Shown: positions 37,301-43,200 of the stretch, one piece after another
How the letters are laid out: the number at the start of each line of letters is the position of its first letter
Numbering within the stretch: position 1 is the first letter of the stretch
From: Heliocidaris tuberculata
Taxonomy: Eukaryota > Echinodermata > Echinoidea > Camarodonta > Echinometridae
Assembly: GCA_025618425.1 (NCBI GenBank)
Contig: CM046836.1
Coordinates: 10,763,004-10,827,003, forward strand
Reading direction: 5' to 3'
DNA length: 64,000 nucleotides
Translations under genes and position numbers: made by a program
Notes under the pieces: model-generated
Database searches by the model: none
What the model saw: only the letters and a program-made list of their open reading frames with translations
What the model was told of the DNA's origin: nothing

Positions 37301-37428
37301 TTTGATATACAATGCAAAATATAAGAATATAAAAAAAATTTAAAAGGGCATATGTAATCACACACAAGTACTAAAATTTGATATTGGTAAAACAGGTAAA
37401 CTTACTGAGATTTTCTTCTTGCAGCCAT
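70..37428 (-). CDS. FBF1: Fas-binding factor 1 (FBF1), N-terminal 1102 codons in 21 exons, 3' end outside window
   Basis: FBF1 is a component of the centriolar distal appendages, needed for docking the mother centriole and for gating entry into the cilium. Twenty-one coding exons with GT-AG boundaries join in a fully consistent phase (3306 nt = 1102 codons, no stop). Family hallmarks are the acidic motif DDPLAGLLSDDE (exon 6), DIDFGDDDGILDGLGFDD (exon 8), DFTFGGYTPS (exon 10) and ADYLGLGGDE (exon 12), followed by a Gln-rich linker and a long charged coiled coil (exons 17-21). Residues 1-650 look disordered and acidic/Ser-rich; residues from about 770 on look helical. The start ATG (37428-37426, MAARRKSQ) is the first Met in the exon after an in-frame-neutral 5'UTR splice site. 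Human FBF1 is about 1130 residues, so a longer C-terminal part than in human must lie left of position 1, or this orthologue has a longer disordered region. Identification rests on recognised motifs and exon order, not on a search. Confidence 0.92.
250..819. other. FBF1 intron 20, left part
   Basis: Intronic AT-rich sequence. A perfect 17-bp tandem duplication (units 322-338 and 339-355) is the only structure I see; the rest has no recognisable feature. Confidence 0.5.
820..1008 (-). mobile_element. tRNA-derived SINE copy
   Basis: On the minus strand a Pol III B-box-like GGTTCAAATCC (968-978) lies in a segment similar to 2808-2975 (shared 'cacttgggt..gagtggca..gtagat' blocks). The organisation is that of tRNA-derived SINEs common in marine invertebrates. 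Its right end is interrupted by the MITE at 1009. Confidence 0.5.
1009..1580. mobile_element. MITE with CAGGCCTGTGAA termini and 6-bp target duplication
   Basis: Ends are inverted (CAGGCCTGTGAA at 1009 and TTTCACAGGCCTG at 1580) and the element is flanked by TTGACT at 1003-1008 and 1581-1586. About 572 bp, no transposase reading frame; the two weak ORFs inside are not gene-like. Confidence 0.7.
1665..2073. mobile_element. TTAA-flanked MITE, family A copy 1
   Basis: Termini TTAACCCCTTCG and CGAAAGGGTTAA are inverted with TTAA at each outer end. A second copy lies at 38346-38757 with closely similar internal sequence (for example 'ataccagatgcatgagtag'). TTAA targeting is typical of piggyBac-type elements; the assignment is an inference. 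Confidence 0.65.
2450..2626 (-). CDS. FBF1: FBF1 exon 20 (coiled coil)
   Basis: Residues 984-1042, IHKQEMEDLRLQTRQEMDET through VGLVGDQINSLQ, phase 0. Confidence 0.87.
2808..2975 (-). mobile_element. Diverged tRNA-type SINE copy
   Basis: Shares the 'acttgggttgagagtggcac' block and following spacing with the SINE at 820-1008. The B-box is degraded. Lies in FBF1 intron 19. Confidence 0.4.
3155..3454 (-). CDS. FBF1: FBF1 exon 19 (coiled coil)
   Basis: Exactly 100 codons (residues 884-983) of charged coiled coil: VRQLEAEKTQLESSIQFLEK to HGKEMEKLKQ, phase 0 at both ends. Confidence 0.9.
3846..4109 (-). CDS. FBF1: FBF1 exon 18 (poly-Gln)
   Basis: Residues 796-883. A Gln-rich helix (QQQQQALQQQQEAMKQQQ; CAG/CAA codons 3960-4090) is followed by a Gly/Pro-rich break (PGLGLGFGLGATPGSG) and NPWLENK. 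The Gly-rich break separates two coiled-coil parts. Confidence 0.88.
4490..4665. repeat. Poly-G tract and fragment of the GGCCAGAATTC hairpin family
   Basis: A homopolymeric G tract (about 4491-4511) precedes a 'taataataatatattaagcgc' SINE-like tail. Positions 4618-4661 resemble the end of the hairpin element at 47217-47616 (TTTTGTGAATTCTGGCC, and an 'aaaccacggttta' block). Confidence 0.4.
4760..5100 (-). CDS. FBF1: FBF1 exon 17, start of coiled coil
   Basis: Residues 682-795. REPRWRQEMRQQQQQHGLN, then an Ala/Thr/Pro-rich low-complexity region, then GGFDAMGLLNESQSQLERQR and ESMLEYEATLKQQQ, where a continuous charged heptad pattern starts. Confidence 0.88.
5565..5658 (-). CDS. FBF1: FBF1 exon 16
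   Basis: Residues 651-681, VELGSGKSSIAPLQRQSSTT and LSGDQKPATS, a Ser/Thr-rich linker, phase 0 to phase 1. Confidence 0.82.
6161..6360 (-). CDS. FBF1: FBF1 exon 15
   Basis: Residues 584-650. Opens with a five-Asp run and DNDPLGESDPLRASLIAQQI, a likely start of helix (LIAQQIKQLAAMEKDE), then a Pro/Ser-rich linker. Confidence 0.87.
6497..6744. mobile_element. MITE with CATTGGGTGA termini, copy 1
   Basis: Left CATTGGGTGAATTCAAGTTC and right GACATCACCCAATG are inverted; both arms continue into CGGTGTTG/CAACACCG and a (CACCAA)n-like tract. Related, rearranged sequence occurs at 12285-12580. Confidence 0.65.
6879..7091. mobile_element. CTGTCAAC..GTTGACAG MITE-like repeat, copy 1
   Basis: Shares with 10165-10446 the blocks 'cctcccgcc', 'gagtaaaaag' and 'agttccccaaagtt.acagccct'. 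The ends AGGACTGTCAAC and GTTGACAGCCCT are inverted. Confidence 0.5.
7092..8298. other. FBF1 intron 14, no recognised feature
   Basis: AT-rich intron sequence with short uncharacterised ORFs on both strands that lack splice support or family resemblance. Nothing else seen. Confidence 0.4.
8299..8461. mobile_element. TTTCATAAAACTTG hairpin repeat family, diverged copy
   Basis: Left GGGCCCCCATTTCATAAAAC and right AGCAAGTTTTGTGAAAC are inverted. The internal 'cagtagcttata' is repeated three times. Related to copies at 20405, 51055, 52902, 54037 and 58663. Confidence 0.5.
8966..9072 (-). CDS. FBF1: FBF1 exon 14
   Basis: Residues 548-583, SPFPWENDSPRRSRRRNTDL followed by SSTGDLGSTFDSMNY; an Arg-rich patch with one Trp. 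Confidence 0.83.
9291..9664. mobile_element. TTAA-flanked MITE, family B copy 1
   Basis: TIRs TTAAAGGGTACCAATCACC and GGTGATTGGTACACTTTAA, with a TTAA at each edge. A second copy at 37746-38116 has the same length class and similar interior (for example 'gcgcgagcattttcatgtta'). No coding capacity. Lies in FBF1 intron 13. Confidence 0.75.
10034..10123 (-). CDS. FBF1: FBF1 exon 13
   Basis: Residues 518-547, PKEVTPRGDKLSKHDTRDDL then FSSPAKRDT, basic and Ser/Thr rich. Phase 2 on both sides; flanked by a 5.3-kb intron that holds an hAT relic. Confidence 0.83.
10165..10446. mobile_element. CTGTCAAC..GTTGACAG MITE-like repeat, copy 2 with internal tandem
   Basis: Related to 6879-7091. A unit of about 65-70 bp ('gataaaaagacagccgaaaa ... 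tgatgaccctttttttt') is repeated two to three times within it (10255-10420), next to FBF1 exon 13. Confidence 0.5.
10447..11290. other. FBF1 intron 12, unannotated part
   Basis: No gene or clear element; a short poly-C tract lies near 10912-10922. Confidence 0.35.
11291..11330. repeat. (GTTT)n microsatellite
   Basis: About eight GTTT units after 'gtatgtttgtatg'. Confidence 0.85.
11464..11637. mobile_element. Short MITE with about 33-bp perfect-type TIRs
   Basis: Left CTTCTTCGTTGAGAATGGTG and the reverse complement of right CACCATTCTCAACGAAGAAG match, extending to GCTGACGCCATTAC. About 174 bp in total, no coding capacity. Confidence 0.7.
12285..12580. mobile_element. CATTGGGTGA MITE family, rearranged copy
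   Basis: The right terminus GTGAAATCACCCAATG and several 'caacaccgagcgtg' blocks match the element at 6497-6744, but the left end has the wrong orientation for an intact copy. Confidence 0.45.
12905..12990. repeat. Trinucleotide-rich (ACT/AAT)n tract
   Basis: Imperfect runs of ACT followed by AATAATAAT/GATAATA. Confidence 0.7.
13093..15160 (+). pseudogene. Degenerate hAT-type transposase (ZNF862-like / DUF4371-related)
   Basis: Three blocks on the plus strand, antisense to FBF1 intron 12, resemble domesticated hAT transposases. Block 1 (13174-13537): a basic N-terminus, then GELNLVAMIIRKNVSFRFSD and CGRTKAIYLLTECLAPF. Block 2 (13943-14352, after an intron-like gap): FLILCDKATDIRTEQTFCVS then, in another frame, FGLGSDGENLMQ and LFVLKCFCHIFHLIASYALQ, the catalytic-core region with its Cys-His pair. 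Block 3 (14950-15150): LRPAQTRWLSLHDCASRVLE and QWSALCAFFEGEFE, the TRWLS motif of this family. A frame change near 14040-14100 and the stops between blocks show that it is dead. Terminal inverted repeats were not found. Confidence 0.72.
15161..15464. other. Between hAT relic and FBF1 exon 12
   Basis: Contains a SINE-like tail 'aatgcgctatacaagaac' followed by ATT-rich sequence near 15325-15365; nothing else recognised. Confidence 0.35.
15465..15679 (-). CDS. FBF1: FBF1 exon 12 (poly-Gly, ADYLGLGGDE)
   Basis: Residues 447-517. Contains a run of seven glycines (GGA/GGG codons near 15550) and ADYLGLGGDEIDVESVA, a short conserved hydrophobic-acidic motif. Confidence 0.88.
16544..16622. repeat. 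Near-perfect 79-bp palindrome
   Basis: CAGAAATTATGAATTTATTT and its inverted partner ending TTCTTAATTTCTG, with a TTATAATGAATTATT core. Strong hairpin potential; probably the remains of a MITE. The nearby 'attcaaattcaaattcaaat' tract (16420-16440) is a further low-complexity repeat. Confidence 0.7.
17410..17648 (-). CDS. FBF1: FBF1 exon 11
   Basis: Residues 367-446: DEADGDDDIFGNSTMDRPRR, a Ser-rich stretch, then DSDDWLNEAVGLSATYSMPS. The frame requires the acceptor TTTGCAG at 17649; another CAG 8 bases upstream would give an early stop. Confidence 0.87.
17777..18110. repeat. TTGGC/GCCAA-rich degenerate repeat
   Basis: Motifs such as GTTGGGCCA, GTTGGCAAGCC and TTGGCCC recur about every 30-50 bases in both orientations. 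Possibly a MITE with internal repeats; boundaries unclear. Confidence 0.35.
18208..18306 (-). CDS. FBF1: FBF1 exon 10 (FTFGGYTPS motif)
   Basis: Residues 334-366. EEDFTFGGYTPSSVVSKRPD matches the conserved Phe-Gly-Gly-Tyr segment of FBF1. Two overlapping donors (GTGTAAGG) exist; only the upstream GT keeps frame. Confidence 0.88.
18979..19140 (-). CDS. FBF1: FBF1 exon 9
   Basis: Residues 280-333, highly charged, with VNDLFGKTTILDKPPASKGR. The intron directly upstream (in gene sense) is a 0.4-kb GATA-type repeat that starts about 15 bases from the 3' splice site. Confidence 0.85.
19150..19545. repeat. GATA-type minisatellite
   Basis: Nearly pure GATA with interspersed GATGTA and GGAAA variants, giving a higher-order pattern of 'tagatgtagatagatggaaa' units. 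It ends about 15 bp from the exon 9 acceptor of FBF1. The tract leaves frames open on the minus strand, which accounts for the Tyr/Leu/Ser-rich ORFs there. Confidence 0.9.
19962..20093 (-). CDS. FBF1: FBF1 exon 8 (FGDDD/GLGFDD motif)
   Basis: Residues 236-279. A basic Lys/Ser/Pro half is followed by SDDIDFGDDDGILDGLGFDD and TPRG, a conserved acidic-hydrophobic FBF1 motif. Confidence 0.92.
20405..20508. mobile_element. TTTCATAAAACTTG hairpin repeat family, half copy
   Basis: Contains the family core 'tgaaatccttgcatctgatt' and 'gagcaaatttgtcggtaaaa' and the terminal 'cttgatgaaacgcccccc'. Opposite orientation to the copy at 54037. Confidence 0.5.
20988..21065 (-). CDS. FBF1: FBF1 exon 7
   Basis: Residues 210-235, DPAPVSKKEALGISQSDETL then LETTPR, phase 1 on both sides like exons 5, 6, 8, 9 and 10. 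Confidence 0.85.
21571..21966. mobile_element. MITE with AAGCCCACC termini
   Basis: Left TTAAGCCCACCGCACATTAT and right ATGTGGTGGGCTTTA are inverted over about 25 bp with mismatches. About 395 bp, in FBF1 intron 6. Confidence 0.6.
22130..22294 (-). CDS. FBF1: FBF1 exon 6 (DDPLAGLLSDDE motif)
   Basis: Residues 155-209. EFDEDDPLAGLLSDDEDA is the strongest FBF1 signature in the window; it is followed by a Lys/Pro/Ala basic stretch. The donor GTCTGT is weak, but it is the only one that keeps frame with exon 7. Confidence 0.92.
22345..22402. repeat. (GA)n microsatellite
   Basis: Uninterrupted GA with GGGA variants, 50 bp from the acceptor of FBF1 exon 6. Confidence 0.9.
23779..24230 (+). CDS. 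Nested gene exon 1 (acidic repeats)
   Basis: Preceded by TTAATACAG at 23778. Open frame to TAA at 24234; donor AG|GTAACA at 24230 or AG|GTAGGT at 24226. The Asp/Glu repeats (23970-24190) are codon-diverged, which argues for selection on protein rather than a simple DNA repeat. Confidence 0.5.
23779..29854 (+). CDS. Candidate nested gene: unrecognised acidic protein, four exons in FBF1 intron 5
   Basis: Plus-strand exons 23779-24230, 27589-27697, 28494-28590 and 29778-29854 join in phase. The likely start is ATG at 23800 or 23803 (MMDLGIPPDVYAEYLSRGG). Exon 1 is strongly acidic with four repeats of the type EELIDDDAYEPESEDD. Exons 2-3 encode a basic, helical-looking stretch: SAQDEEELQRTVRMCVGRIC, SRKKKARLQEITDQAYDLVS, ADLQRRVDSKQFYDKARHLG. 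Two acceptors at the last exon give different ends: CAG at 29775 ends ...GKELW, and AG two bases later ends ...ITDPYGDPT. Two donor/acceptor pairs also exist at exon 1/2; the alternative pair stops after about ten residues. About 215 residues; I do not recognise the family. An upstream exon is possible. The 3.3-kb first intron contains the polypurine array. Confidence 0.5.
24785..27404. repeat. 2.6-kb polypurine tandem array with about 128-bp higher-order unit
   Basis: The basic unit is 39-46 bp, starting ACAAAGAAATACATAAGG and varying after it. From about 25.7 kb the units are ordered in threes (GGAAGACAGAGAG type, GAAGAGAG type, GAAGATATGGAGAAT type) with a period of 128-129 bp: the ATGGAGAAT marker recurs at about 25770, 25898, 26155, 26410, 26538, 26788 and 26917. 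The plus strand is almost entirely purine with regular TAA; the minus strand has no stop in any frame, hence the artefactual ORFs of 870-885 codons. Confidence 0.92.
27800..28190. repeat. Degenerate tandem repeat, about 145-bp period
   Basis: Three units share 'ggagtg..' , 'gattaatgtttggggtca' and 'ttgtgataactt' at spacings near 145 bp (for example 27896 and 28041). The 'ggggtca.aggtcaaag' phrase is typical of tandem repeats in marine invertebrate introns. Confidence 0.55.
28609..29023. mobile_element. MITE with AAAGGGCAACTCCAC termini
   Basis: Left GTAAAGGGCAACTCCACACT and right GGGTGGAGTTGCCCTTTAA are inverted. One edge has TTAA and the other GTAA. It begins 19 bp after exon 3 of the nested gene. 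Confidence 0.65.
29855..33610. other. FBF1 intron 5, right half, with local duplications
   Basis: Two diverged direct duplications are visible: about 30525-30870 with 30940-31280 (offset near 418 bp) and 32360-32473 with 32493-32603 (offset near 135 bp). The phrase GTCGCACACTTC/GACGCACACTTCC occurs near 32617, 33054 and 33492. No convincing exon found. Confidence 0.45.
33613..33742. repeat. (GA)n/(GGGA)n low-complexity tract
   Basis: Purine-only GA repeat with G runs; opens spurious ORFs on both strands. Confidence 0.9.
34156..34254 (-). CDS. FBF1: FBF1 exon 5
   Basis: Residues 122-154, Lys/Ser/Pro rich, ending in KSTSFDFGG just before GTGAG. It is followed by the largest intron (about 11.9 kb), which contains a candidate nested gene. 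Confidence 0.85.
34345..35093. mobile_element. Pearl/HINE-like element: four units of about 160 bp plus ACGG tract and palindromic end
   Basis: Between FBF1 exons 4 and 5. The phrase 'ttgaataaatttgc' recurs at 34389, 34548, 34708 and 34872 (periods 159-164 bp), each with 'aatgtttgaggcaaaatttc' and 'aataaatgaaggagaagaag'. The last unit leads into GGACGGACGGACGCC (about 35025) and a terminal block TAAGCTCATCGGGCCCATTT ... AGATGAGCTAA that can fold back. Tandem repeats near 160 bp, then an ACGG microsatellite, then a short hairpin end, is the architecture described for Pearl elements, now grouped with Helentron-associated elements; the assignment is by architecture. Confidence 0.6.
35244..35472 (-). 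CDS. FBF1: FBF1 exon 4
   Basis: Residues 46-121. Opens with DMDDMDDALFSSSLKSKK, has a Ser/Thr-Pro rich stretch (ATPSPAATPSPG) and closes with an acidic patch ISDDLDDDMFKTHDLEKK. This is the low-complexity acidic N-terminal part typical of FBF1. Confidence 0.88.
36212..36262 (-). CDS. FBF1: FBF1 exon 3
   Basis: Seventeen codons, NSSVSDADVNALTKALA, between CTCCAG and GTAAGTG; phase 0 on both sides, so it could be skipped without a frameshift. Confidence 0.85.
36669..36729 (-). CDS. FBF1: FBF1 exon 2
   Basis: Residues 8-28, PSQDENFYSSLAADFDESEE, ending at GAG|GTAAGC in phase 0. Confidence 0.85.
37246..37386. repeat. Tandem duplication next to FBF1 exon 1
   Basis: The block 'gtaatcacacacaagtacta' with flanks is present twice, about 90 bp apart; the second copy ends about 20 bp from the exon 1 donor. 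Confidence 0.7.
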
Positions 37429-37480
37429 GGCTCTGCTTCCAAACAGAAACTAATTTCTATCCTTTTCCACCAAAGAATGG
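37406..37480 (-). CDS. FBF1: FBF1 coding exon 1 with end of 5'UTR
   Basis: The ATG is at 37428-37426 and encodes MAARRKS plus two bases of the next codon before GTAAG. Upstream, a pyrimidine-rich tract ending in TTTAG near 37481 looks like a 3' splice site, so at least one noncoding 5' exon should lie further right. Coding part is 37406-37428. Confidence 0.8.
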
Positions 37481-37745
37481 CTAAAGGAAAAGAAAAGTAT
37501 AATGATAATCAATCATAATAGCTTACATGTAGATTCTTTTTCAAATCAGGAACTCTGAAAGAAAAAGAAACTCTAGTTTTTCTGCTGGTTGGGACAATCA
37601 TCAGTCTTTGGCATTTATTCAGGGCCCCACCGCATGTGCAGAGTATAAGCAAAGTTACATGAATGGATTATTTCAAGGTTTGCACCAGCCACTTTAGGGA
37701 GGTTTTTTTTTCACTTCAGAGAGAATAAGAGCAACAGGGTAAATA

Positions 37746-38116
37746 TTAAAGGGTACCAATCACCAAAAATAATTTTGCTTTGTATGTTAGAGATTTCATG
37801 TCGTTATATATTCAAAATATGGGCTTCAAATATTAATTCTATAAAGAGATATTGCAATTTCAATTACACTCTCTATAAGCGTAAAAGCGACTCTTTAGGA
37901 GACTTCTCGACGCACCCGTACGCGCTCGCCAAGATAAAGGCTCTCGCGAAACCAAACTCAGAGTTCGGTTCCGCGCGAGCATTTTCATGTTATCCTTTAT
38001 TTCCTTCATACTCATTAATTGTTGACCTATAGAATACCAGACAAAGTTCTTTGAGGTTGATTTTATACTTTCTAGATGTACACGAATTATTTTTTCAGGT
38101 GATTGGTACACTTTAA
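37746..38116. mobile_element. TTAA-flanked MITE, family B copy 2
   Basis: Same family as 9291-9664, intact TTAA edges and TIRs. It lies just upstream of FBF1 coding exon 1, in the presumed 5'UTR intron or promoter. Confidence 0.75.
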
Positions 38117-38345
38117 TATCAAGATTAACTGTGGCATGCAGATTTAATTACCAGTAGTTTGGATCTGATAATCTTATCATTTGCTTTTCTGGTCCAATAG
38201 CAAAAACAGAGCAACTCAACAAAAGTAAGTCCTCATAATTTTAAAAACGATTTTGAAAATAATTTGTATCTCAAAGTAAACTTACAGTCCAACTTGTCAG
38301 TTCTATTATGTTTTATTAGACTCTATATTGCAATTCGATTGATCA

Positions 38346-38757
38346 TTAACCCTTTCAAGACAATTGACCACATTTCGTGGTTTGGCTAAATAACTTCTGA
38401 TTCAGAGCTCTAAAAATATACCAGATGCATGAGTAGAAAGAGCAAAAATTTCTGCACACACTATGTCCATTTTTGTTGCATGACCATATTGCGTTTGATG
38501 CCAGGAATTTTGAAAATGAGAATAAGCTATAAAATTCTTAAATTGGCAACACATTGAGAGGTTCAAAATCATTGCTTTTTATCAAAATTGGCAATTTTTT
38601 CAACTTTTCGACAAAGTTTCTAACCATGTGTCTTGTTTTCAAAGACATTACATTTTATCAGAACCATATAGCACTAAAATAAAAATATTATTATTGCCAA
38701 TTTGAAGAACAAAATGTGATCAATTTAGCTCTTTAATAATTCCTGTCATGAAGGGGA
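38346..38757. mobile_element. TTAA-flanked MITE, family A copy 2
   Basis: Same family and orientation as 1665-2073. The left TTAACCCTTTC end is intact; the right end (CATGAAGGGG) is eroded and lacks TTAA. Confidence 0.6.
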
Positions 38758-39915
38758 TATTGGCAATTAAAGACTTATTATCTAACAGCTCCAGATTGTA
38801 GTGAGTTTCATGCTTTTCACTCCTAGATCCTGCGACTCCTTCCTTATTCAGTACTGGTAGACGAACTGTCTGTGTATGTGGAAGGTTGACAACTGTCATT
38901 TTTCATTTTTTCACTAAAGAATTCACCATACCAGATCTTAATATCTCTCTTCTTACGTGTAAGATTCACTCGTAGGTCGTTTTGAACTAACACAAGGTGA
39001 TTCTACCTCGCACATGTTTGACTGTGAGTGTGTTACTTTTAATACTTATCTCCAGTAACCTCGCATAAGTGTGAGTGACTTAGATATTATATTATAGACT
39101 AGATCAAAGCCGCAGAGAAATAGATCTAACTTTAACTGTCGTATGATCGGATTCACTCAGCTCCGCAGCAAGTCTGACCTCCGCAAAGACAAATCCAAAG
39201 TCATAGACTTGCACTTACATGTAAGCTCAGGGGCATTGCTAGAACATTTTTAATTGGGGGGGGGGGGGGGTTGTGACACCCAAATTTTCGGACAAAAATG
39301 CTGCACCGTAATCTCCCCCCCCCCACAAATAATTATAAAAGAAAATCGCAGATGTAGAGATCTTGATCATATGGGACCATTTTTACAAGATGGGGGTTGA
39401 CGCCTTAGATTTGTCCGAAATATCAACTTTTCAATTTTCTAAATTTTTCTCTTTTTTTTCATAGTGAAAATGTACAGAAGTTACATACAGTCAAGTTACA
39501 TAATTATCTGGGAATCTTGCTGCCAAAATATGTGGATATTCTGGCACCTCGCTGCCTGAATATGAAGAGGTGGTTGTCCGAATATCGGAACCTAAGAAAA
39601 TCCTCGGGAAGGGGGGGGGGGCACTTTCCCTTTTCTTTCTTCTTCTCCTTTTTCTTTTCTTCTTTTCTCTTTCCTTTTCCCTCAATCTCCCTCCCCCCTT
39701 TTTTTTTTGCCATCAGAGGTTGTTGCTACTGTTAGCACAGTCTATGCTAACATTAACAACGTCCCTGCTTGTGCTTCACTCATTCAGTTCAAGTTCAATC
39801 CTTAAATTTTGTAAAATGCATCGTCTTTTCTTGAGGACATTGGTCTCTTGACCTCCATCATCTCATCATAGTCTACTCATACTTCATCATAGCCATAGTA
39901 AACGCCAACACCAGC

Positions 39916-40500
39916 AGTATGGTGGTTGATCCAGTGTCCGAACACTTTTCAGAAAATCAACGATAGCAAATAAAATACCAAACGAATATCTGTCAAACTT
40001 ACATAATGAATGCTCAAAGTCCTACAGAAAAAGAAGTTGATGGAATTTTAAAAAGACAACGTAGATTTAATATGATATTCCCTTCCGAGTGAACCCCTTC
40101 CCAACGGCGCGGCGTTTTGGTCCCTTGAAAAAGGTACTGTACTTCCGAACGTATGAAACCTATGGGAAAAAGACACAACCTTTGTTTCAATACAGTGTGG
40201 CATACGCGTAGTCCCACACGTATGAAAACCCATTTTAGGCGCTTAACTGTACACGTTCGGTAATACAATCTGTTCGGAAATACAATCCTTGACTATAATA
40301 GTAGCCGCCCGTTGGGAAGGGGTTCACTCGGAAGGGAATATCATATTAAATCTACGTTGTCTTTTTAAAATTCCATCAACTTCTTTTTCTGTAGGACTTT
40401 GAGCATTCATTATCTAAGTTTGACAGATATTCGTTTGATATTTTATTTGCTATCATTGATTTTCTGAAAAGTGTTCGGACACTGGATCCACCACCATACT
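39916..40500. mobile_element. Fold-back element with about 190-bp inverted arms
   Basis: Arms 39916-40105 and 40309-40500 are near-identical reverse complements (start AGTATGGTGGTTGATCCAGT; inner ends around CCTTCCCAACGG). The spacer of about 200 bp contains 'ttccgaacgtatgaaa' and 'cacacgtatgaaaaccc' blocks. No reading frame. The high arm identity suggests a recent insertion or ongoing conversion. Confidence 0.8.
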
Positions 40501-41105
40501 ATACTGTGTCTGTGCCATGTCAGTGCAATCGTGTCAGGTCACCGGTCCGGGGCGGTGGGGGCGGTGCTGCGGCGGTGTTGTGCATTGGGCATGGCGTTTA
40601 ATAAATGAAAAGAGAGAAATTAAGCATTTCACATTGAGATTCAAATAAAAAGACTCTTACCAATTCCTACAAATCCAGTCTTAATGCTTTTCTGCTACCA
40701 TATATTTTCAAAAAATCATGAAAGCTTGTTTACACTTCGCCATCGGTATTTGAAAAAAGCGTCCCGTAGATAATAACAACGCGAAAAATATAGGTAGAAA
40801 TTTGCCGTAGAATTGCGTTCAATTATACATATATTCTGCGTTGCCAATTTTATAACTAAACTTACCTACGGTAGCACCAATTATTGTTTCCATAAATTTC
40901 CCAAGGTAGATTTTTTTTTTTTTTTTGGGGGGGGGGGGGGGTGCAGAAGATGTCCGCTGCCTTTTTTGAAGGCACCCCAACCATGCAGACATAAATTTTG
41001 GTGTGCATTTCCTCATTTTTGGTCATCTTAGTATACGGGCACATATCACTTTATCTTTAAATATATAATTATATATAAAAATTATATATATATATATATA
41101 CGGGG

Positions 41106-41163
<58 letters not shown>
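41106..41163. repeat. (TA)n microsatellite
   Basis: Nearly uninterrupted TA, directly abutting the hairpin MITE at 41164. Confidence 0.9.
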
Positions 41164-41166
<3 letters not shown>

Positions 41167-41285
41167 GGCCGGGAATAGGCCCTATACCAGGGCAGAGGAA
41201 AACTATGAACTAAAAGAACTTGCAACGATATCTTTTAGTTCATAGTTTTCCTCTGCCATGGTATAGGGCTTATTTCCCGGCCTCG
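41164..41285. mobile_element. 122-bp hairpin MITE in a TA tract
   Basis: Arms CGAGGCCGGGAATAGGCCCT and AGGGCTTATTTCCCGGCCTCG are inverted, and the match continues through 'gcagaggaaaactatgaact'. Short loop. Its position in a TA repeat fits TA or AT targeting. Confidence 0.75.
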
Positions 41286-42206
41286 ATTATAGCTCCGCCA
41301 GCAGTGGTGTAGCTACTAGGAGAAGAAAAAAGAGAAAAGATCGGATCATGGAGAAATAGCGAGTGAGGGGGAAGAAGGCGATAGGACCCTCTCCCTTACC
41401 CCCCCCCCCCTGTTTTCAAGGTAAGGGTTAATTGATTCGCTTTGTAGTAAGTAATCATGAGTCCCGCTCCTGTTGGACATCCCCCCCCCCCCCCCCCTCC
41501 CGGTGATGACCCTCTCGTCGGTGCGCAAGTCCTGGCAGAAAAAAAAAATCGCTCCCGGGACAGACTATAGGCCTACCACTGTCGCGAGCTTCAAAGTCTG
41601 TTTTTGATTTAATGTGATTGTAATAATTCTTTTTTAAATAAATAAATATTATGTTTAACCTTTTGAGTGCCTCATATTATTTTTCTTTTTCTTTTCTTTT
41701 TTTTTAATGGAGAGGCCGCCCATTTACAGCCTAACCGCTCACGGTGGCGGTCTCCTGCGTTCTAAATCACCTCTCTAGTTTATTGGAGAAAAAATATTTA
41801 CATAGGTCTATCATATTCCTTATTCTTGCTTGTATGCTTTGTATTATTTTTATTGTTTACTATTATTGTACATGATTTTCTACTTATGTAATACTTATGT
41901 AAAGATTCATTTTATTGTATTTGTTATTAGAACGCAGAAATAAAAGCAAGCAAGCAAACAAACAAACAAATAATGGATAAGTATATAACACATGAATCCA
42001 TATATTTTTCAGAAAGTGAAATATTTACACAATTAACCCCCCCCCCCAAAAAAAAAAATAGATAATAATAATAACCAGTAAAACTAAGGAAATGTAATTG
42101 TATTTCCAGTGGCGTAGACATGTTCCAAATTGTGGGGGTATTGATTTCATGAATTCGGGCCTCCGTGTCTGTATAGCAGTGGTGTATCTAGGGATTGTGG
42201 AGCCCG

Positions 42207-42412
42207 CGGCAAACTGGAGTCCCTTTATAGAAAGAGTAACGACAACCCGTGATTTGAACGCCATTTTGGGGTCACTATTATTAGTATTACGTAACATTTC
42301 TATTCAATTCCGATGAGCACCTGGGTGTTCTAAATAGGATTCGAACGCCATTTTGTGGCCAAAAAATAGGACGGCCATTGTCGTAGCTCTATCTCTCAAG
42401 GGACTCTATAGG
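42207..42412. mobile_element. Small MITE-like repeat, GGAGTCCCTT termini
   Basis: Left GGAGTCCCTTTATAGAAAGA and right CTCTCAAGGGACTCTATAG are inverted; 'cgccattttg' occurs twice inside. Confidence 0.45.
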
Positions 42413-42699
42413 GCAAACAATAAAATTTCGCCCCCACCACCCCACACCTAAATTTATCAGGTCAAAAGTAAAAATTAGATATGTCCCGCTTTATAAATTA
42501 AGAAATTATACAGGACTACGTAAAAATGTTTTTTATGCACTTAACCCGGAGTTGATAGCCAAAGTTTCATGAGCGGTAGAACTTTTTGCAGCTCCCCTTA
42601 AAAAATGCAATTTCTTATTCATTTCACCATCAGAACAAATTCGCAAGAGAGCAGCAACCAAGCGATGGAGTTTATTGAACACTGGAAAACCTTATATTC

Positions 42700-43200
42700 C
42701 ATAATCAATAATATTCTATTATTTTACTAATTCTATATATTCAATTCTTCCTCTATTCGGAGCGCAGAATTAACAAAAAACCGAAACACATTCCAGAAAT
42801 ATTGCAAGGTAAACGAATATTGGGATTTTTTTTTTTTAAACTTTGAAAAATACTACCTTATATGCACTTTATCCTATACTGGGGCGCGGAATTTAACAAG
42901 ACCCTGTAAATGAAACTTATATGCTTTCAAGCAAAAAAAAGGGAAGTTAGAAAATTTCGAATTTTGAACCATTAAAAAACGCAATATATAATTATGAACT
43001 AAATTATATATTGGGGCGTGAAATTACGAGATCCTGAAGAAACATGCGAGAGAGCAAAGCGACCGAGCTTTCGAAAATTCAGCATTTTAAACATCTTTAA
43101 AACACTCATTAGTCTTATGCAATTTATACTGGATTTGGGCGCATAATCATTAAGGACCATAATTTTTCTTTCTCTTATCCCCTTTCTCTTTCTCTCTTTT
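42700..43200. repeat. Degenerate tandem repeat, about 125-bp period
   Basis: GGAGCGCAGAATT, GGGGCGCGGAATT, GGGGCGTGAAATT and GGGCGCATAAT recur at about 42757, 42880, 43010 and 43136, each after 'ctatattgg/ctatactgg'. Each unit also has a poly-A run and 'aaacat/gaaac' block. Confidence 0.5.
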
